Under the pieces are notes generated by a model, which was not told the DNA's origin, did not search any database, and worked only from the letters and a program-made list of their open reading frames with translations. From assembly GCA_037903475.1 (NCBI GenBank), contig JBAJFG010000452.1, positions 1 through 64,000 of the forward strand: DNA of 64,000 nucleotides. Reading direction: 5' to 3'. This stretch comes from Ancylostoma caninum. Lineage: Eukaryota; Nematoda; Chromadorea; Rhabditida; Ancylostomatidae. Below, piece by piece: positions 60,284 to 64,000 of the stretch. A program made the position numbers and the translations under genes. Positions within the stretch are counted from its first letter, which is position 1; each line of letters starts with the position of its first letter.

Positions 60284-60650
60284 TTCCGGATGCACCATTG
60301 AGATTACCACGTGTTAATGTGCCCAATTTTGCCCTTCAAATGGCGCCTATCAGCGTGTTCACCCACCAGTGACGTTGTCTATACCCAGATGCTCCCACTG
60401 CCAACGTGCATATGGGTATGAGATTACCCACCCTTCCAATGATTCATCCCGGGCCTGGGTAGACCTCGATTTCATCGTCTCCGAACTAGACGCGACCTCC
60501 CAACCACGACGACCTTGGGCGTGAGAATATCTGTATTGAACAGGAGAGAAGTGTTTGCCTAAGTGACGCATCCGGGAACGACCTTGATCACCTTGTCGTA
60601 TCGCTTCCGACAGACATTTCTGACTGCACAGCATATGCATCTTCGTTCCA
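60284..60650. repeat. Remnant related to the 3606 repeat family
   Basis: GATGCACCATTGAGATTACC at about 60288 and a second GAGATTACCCACC at about 60421 resemble the terminal motif at 3608. The long minus-strand frame across it (60640-60359) has biased composition and no recognised domain. I treat it as repeat sequence. Confidence 0.45.
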
Positions 60651-61948
60651 TAAGGTCTATCCTAGGTTCGGTATCTCCTTCTGTTAGAAATTATCGTGTG
60701 GCGGCAAAAAAGTAGTGCAGGAGGCTCGAGCCTGGGGGAGGGCTAGAATGAGTTTCGTTAAATCTCATTTTGTCCTTGCTAGACTGCAGTTCATCTCTTT
60801 AAATGTGCATGCTCTTATTTTCTACTTGCTAGAGGAGCAAATGTTGAAGAATCGGGAAGTCGCAAGTCATTAAATAGGGGGTGGAGGTGGCGTTGGTAGT
60901 GTTGTACAGTTTTCGTCACTGTCCACAGTGGCACAGCCGCCGCCATTTTTAGGCTATGTGTCTATGCTGAAACCCATATCCACTGAGTGACTGTCTAGTC
61001 TGGATTTCTGGAAAGGTATAAGCTAGTGAAAGATCCTATCGTAATTTGCTGCCTAAGATGAATGTGGCATATAAAATAAAATGTCTTGGAATGAAAAGTT
61101 GCTGACCATAATTATTAATGGAGTTAATCTCGCTAGAATGAAATGTCTCATTTTCACAGATGATATCAAAGTGGAAAGGCAATACTTTGTGTCATGGCAA
61201 CCTTTATTCTATTATTGCATGGGAGATCACATTGTAACTGTGTGATTTGTGTGGTTGAGATTATAATGTATGTAGCAGTACATGGACATTATTGAAGACA
61301 TCAATCAAAAATTTTTTTTCGTGAACATTGTCGGTCGTCAAGCTTTGATCGTGTCATTCTGATTGCTGTTTTTTCGATTCCCTGCCCATGTTCTTCTTTT
61401 CTCTTTGGTTGCTGCCCATTTCTCAAAACAAATTTTCGGGAATTTCAGTGATAATATCTAGTTACACTGTTTGAAAATGCGCACGAGGTTTCACAAGTAG
61501 TTCAGCCAGGATTTTTAAACAATAAAAAAATGCAAATCCCATGTGCATTCCATACACATCCCAAGCAGATTTCATGCACAACACTTATCAACGTCGCTTC
61601 CGGTTGCATGAATTTTGTACGAGACTCACATAATGAGCTCATGGTGAGCATTTGTTGCAAATCCTGTGTCAGCCATGGTTTTCTTATTTTCTGAGACCGT
61701 GTTGTCAGCAAAGGATTTTAAGAATTAGTGGGTAGACCAATTGAACGTAAACGTTCTGTCTTTTAACACATTACGGACCAACCCGCTTCTTTTTTCTGAT
61801 AATTCACGGTTTGCGTCTTCTGACCACAAGGAAAGTTTTGTGGACATGAAGAGCACATTTCGCGCTATGCAACCATGTGAACCCCGTGGCCACACGGGGA
61901 CGGAAGGGCGTGGTGCACCATGTGCGCTGTCCGCAATGTGTTAAAAAA

Positions 61949-62168
61949 GTTATTCATGCTTGCGGCGCGTTAAAGTTTACGCGCCTAGACAAAACACGAA
62001 GTTTTCGCGCCGACCCAAAGCAGCGTAAATGGAAACGCGATTTGTTCGCACGGCAGTCGCAACGGCGAAACTAGGAACAGTGCTGACCTGCCAGGATTTG
62101 TCTTCTACCTCCTTCCTTTGCACTGTGTATCGGCGCGTAAACTTTGACGCGCCGCAAGCATGAATAAC
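61949..62168. repeat. Inverted-repeat element with arms of about 37 bp
   Basis: GTTATTCATGCTTGCGGCGC at 61949 (continuing GTTAAAGTTTACGCGCC) is repeated inverted ending at 62168. The 145-bp centre is non-coding. It abuts the TTAA-flanked element that starts at 62174, so one probably inserted beside or into the other. Confidence 0.8.
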
Positions 62169-62173
62169 TTTAA

Positions 62174-62948
62174 AGGCAGCACCCACGGAAAATTTCGCTT
62201 CTTAGATCTTGATCCAATCGTGATCCAATCGATTGTGGGGTCAATTTTGCAATAATAGTACTAGTCAGAACTTTCCCCATCATAAGTAATAACAGATAAT
62301 ACCTGGATGAGCAGGATCAGAAGGCAGTAAGTTTTACGAGTTCTCATGCCACCACTGCGCTCCAAAATCATCCTCGGAGCGCAAAAAACAGCAGCCATTA
62401 GCTGATTGTGCAATGATTGCGAGTGGAAGTCCTTCATTTCAACGTTCTCATAACTCATTTCGACCAAAGTTGCATTTTTATTCTCGGCTTCCCTTCATTT
62501 ACTTCCTTTTCATTTGTAAATAATCTCTCTAAACCCTTTTTACGTTCAGAACATCCAATTTTTCAAATATTGCGTGTATCTGAATTATTTAGTTTCTATA
62601 AGGACCATATGACTTTGTTCTTTTCCCGAGGAATGTCTTTATAATAAACATCCCATTTCCTTTCTCTGTCAAGAAAGTCTCTTTCTCTTTCAAGAAAGTC
62701 GCTTCACTAGCTAAATATCCGATGGTGCAAAGAAAATTGCCGGTGATGATGGCAGCGTTATCGACTTTTTTGTTCGACCCCATACGTGTAACTCGACCAT
62801 CGCGCTCTAACCTTCCAAGATAGAAGCATCCAAAGACTGTTTTTGCAAAAGTTTCGGCGGAATTGAACACTTCTCTCATACTCCTCATGGTCAAAAACTT
62901 GATATTTCGCTGCAATCTCGGAAATGGAATTTTCCGTGGGTGCTGCCT
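62174..62948. mobile_element. TTAA-flanked inverted-repeat element, copy B
   Basis: It begins AGGCAGCACCCACGGAAAAT at 62174 and ends with the complement at 62948, with TTAA on both sides (62170-62173, 62949-62952). The 775-bp interior shares little with copy A (40419-40837) beyond the ends. Short frames inside show no transposase. Confidence 0.8.
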
Positions 62949-62959
62949 TTAAGGAAACC

Positions 62960-64000
62960 AAAAATTGCTGATGCCGACCTTGCAGTAAGAATCTGCTGGT
63001 TTCTGCTCATGAGGTGTTCAGTCTTCCCAACGCCTCCTATACAGTTCTCCACTCTCTGATCTGAGACACCTGTGGAACGAAGTCAGAGCACCTATGCCCA
63101 TATTCGTGGATGTTCCCGAGAAGGTTTTGAGCTTTCTGATCACTAGGAGTTGTTGAGTTTCTCACCCGAATGTAGCATATATTCCCATTTGTACCACCAC
63201 TCGTCATCGCTGTTTCAGACGAGTTGATTCCTTTTACATATTTTCACCTCTAGAACTTGTACACTTCATAAGAGCGGGTGAGTCACAACCTTTTTAGGTA
63301 TGGAACTTGGACCCTGCGTTCCATAGAATACAGTCCATTGTGCGCGTGTCCTTTTTAAAACATCCCTAGATGAGACTCGATTGATCCTTGTGATTCCCAA
63401 TAGGGGACTTCTATCCCTGCAGTTTCATGTGCATTTGAGATCAAATATGCAATCCCGTACATATGTGTCCGTAAATTTCCACAAATTTGGACACTGCTCC
63501 TCACGTTTACCCGAAATTAGGAAGGGCATGGCCATTTGCACAAATTCGCCGCTAAACGTGTATTTTCACTGAGGCATGAATAATGGAGTTAGTGCAAGCG
63601 GAGCAGGTGTTCCGGCTGCATTTTCAAAGGCTGTTGTCGCGTTTTTACGCAAGTGATCTGTAGTGAAGGCTAAACGCAGTCTTTGGACTCGGCGATTATA
63701 GCACGAAGTATCAACAGTAGGTAGTACATTTCTGTAGAATGGAGTGACATTTTCCTAGGAAAAAAATGATGAAAACAAAGAGGATTTATGCTAAGAGTAC
63801 AAGGCACGAGTGGCAATGTTGCACTAGGTAATCCTAAGAGTGTTGTTCCTAAAGTGCAATGCTAATCAGCCTTCAATTTTCCTGGAAGTATATGACAACG
63901 ATGTGTGGAAGGCAGGACGAGGAACTTTGCAAACCTGGCGGTGCGGTGCATCGCGGCTCTGCTTCTTCTGCAGTGCAGTAACGATTGTGCTTTACTGTAA
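62960..64000. other. Right edge of window, no gene seen
   Basis: No coding frame, RNA gene or clear repeat could be supported in this kilobase. Confidence 0.5.

Noticed and set aside
60359..60640. 93-residue minus-strand ORF with many charged residues
   Set aside because: It overlaps repeat-family sequence, lacks splice context and shows no domain.

Overview
The window is nuclear DNA of a nematode, most likely a clade V strongylid such as a hookworm or a relative. The evidence is in the sequence. Genes are split into many small exons. Many introns are only about 45-70 bp and end in TTTCAG-type acceptors. Such acceptors also lie 1 to about 33 nt upstream of start codons, as expected for spliced-leader addition. 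The nearest recognisable homologues are Caenorhabditis genes. Other introns are 1-4 kb long and full of transposon debris, which is typical of strongylids and not of C. elegans.

Layout. At 1-3.9 kb I see no gene. At 3968-15506 (+) there is a 17-exon gene for a 599-residue ankyrin-repeat protein ending in an IQ motif (inversin/INVS, MLT-4/NPHP-2 family). At 15587-18745 a full-length RTE-type LINE with an intact 995-codon ORF lies on the minus strand. It is flanked by a perfect 17-bp target-site duplication and carries a tRNA-like 5' head. At 18.94-19.72 kb is a dead mariner. At 20197-22094 (-) is the GINS subunit SLD5 gene (6 exons, 229 aa). At 23087-29651 (-) is the SWI/SNF core subunit SWSN-1/SMARCC gene (18 exons, about 762 aa), with a maT-type (DD37D) transposon in its 2.15-kb second intron. 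At 30.0-37.3 kb lie nested foldback repeats, microsatellites and a mariner relic. At 37.3-39.6 kb (-) are open frames of an unrecognised possible gene. At 40.2-41.6 kb is a decayed Ty3/gypsy-like pol fragment interrupted by a TTAA-flanked inverted-repeat element. At 44035-49532 (-) is a PRC1/MAP65 (SPD-1) gene (14 exons found, first exon missing). At 50-64 kb I see no gene, only inverted-repeat elements and tandem repeats.

Gene relationships. swsn-1 and sld-5 are adjacent and co-directional, and sld-5 has a trans-splice-like acceptor one nucleotide before its ATG, so an operon is plausible. The inversin-like gene converges on sld-5, and the LINE has landed 64 bp after its stop codon. All splice junctions were assigned by eye from GT/AG sites, reading phase and domain continuity, with no transcript support.

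I found no clearly new multi-gene system. The most unusual items are the LINE with a tRNA-derived head, a 3.5-kb foldback element whose arms are built from about 105-bp satellite-like units, the TTAA-flanked inverted-repeat family, and the unassigned minus-strand frames near 37-39.6 kb.
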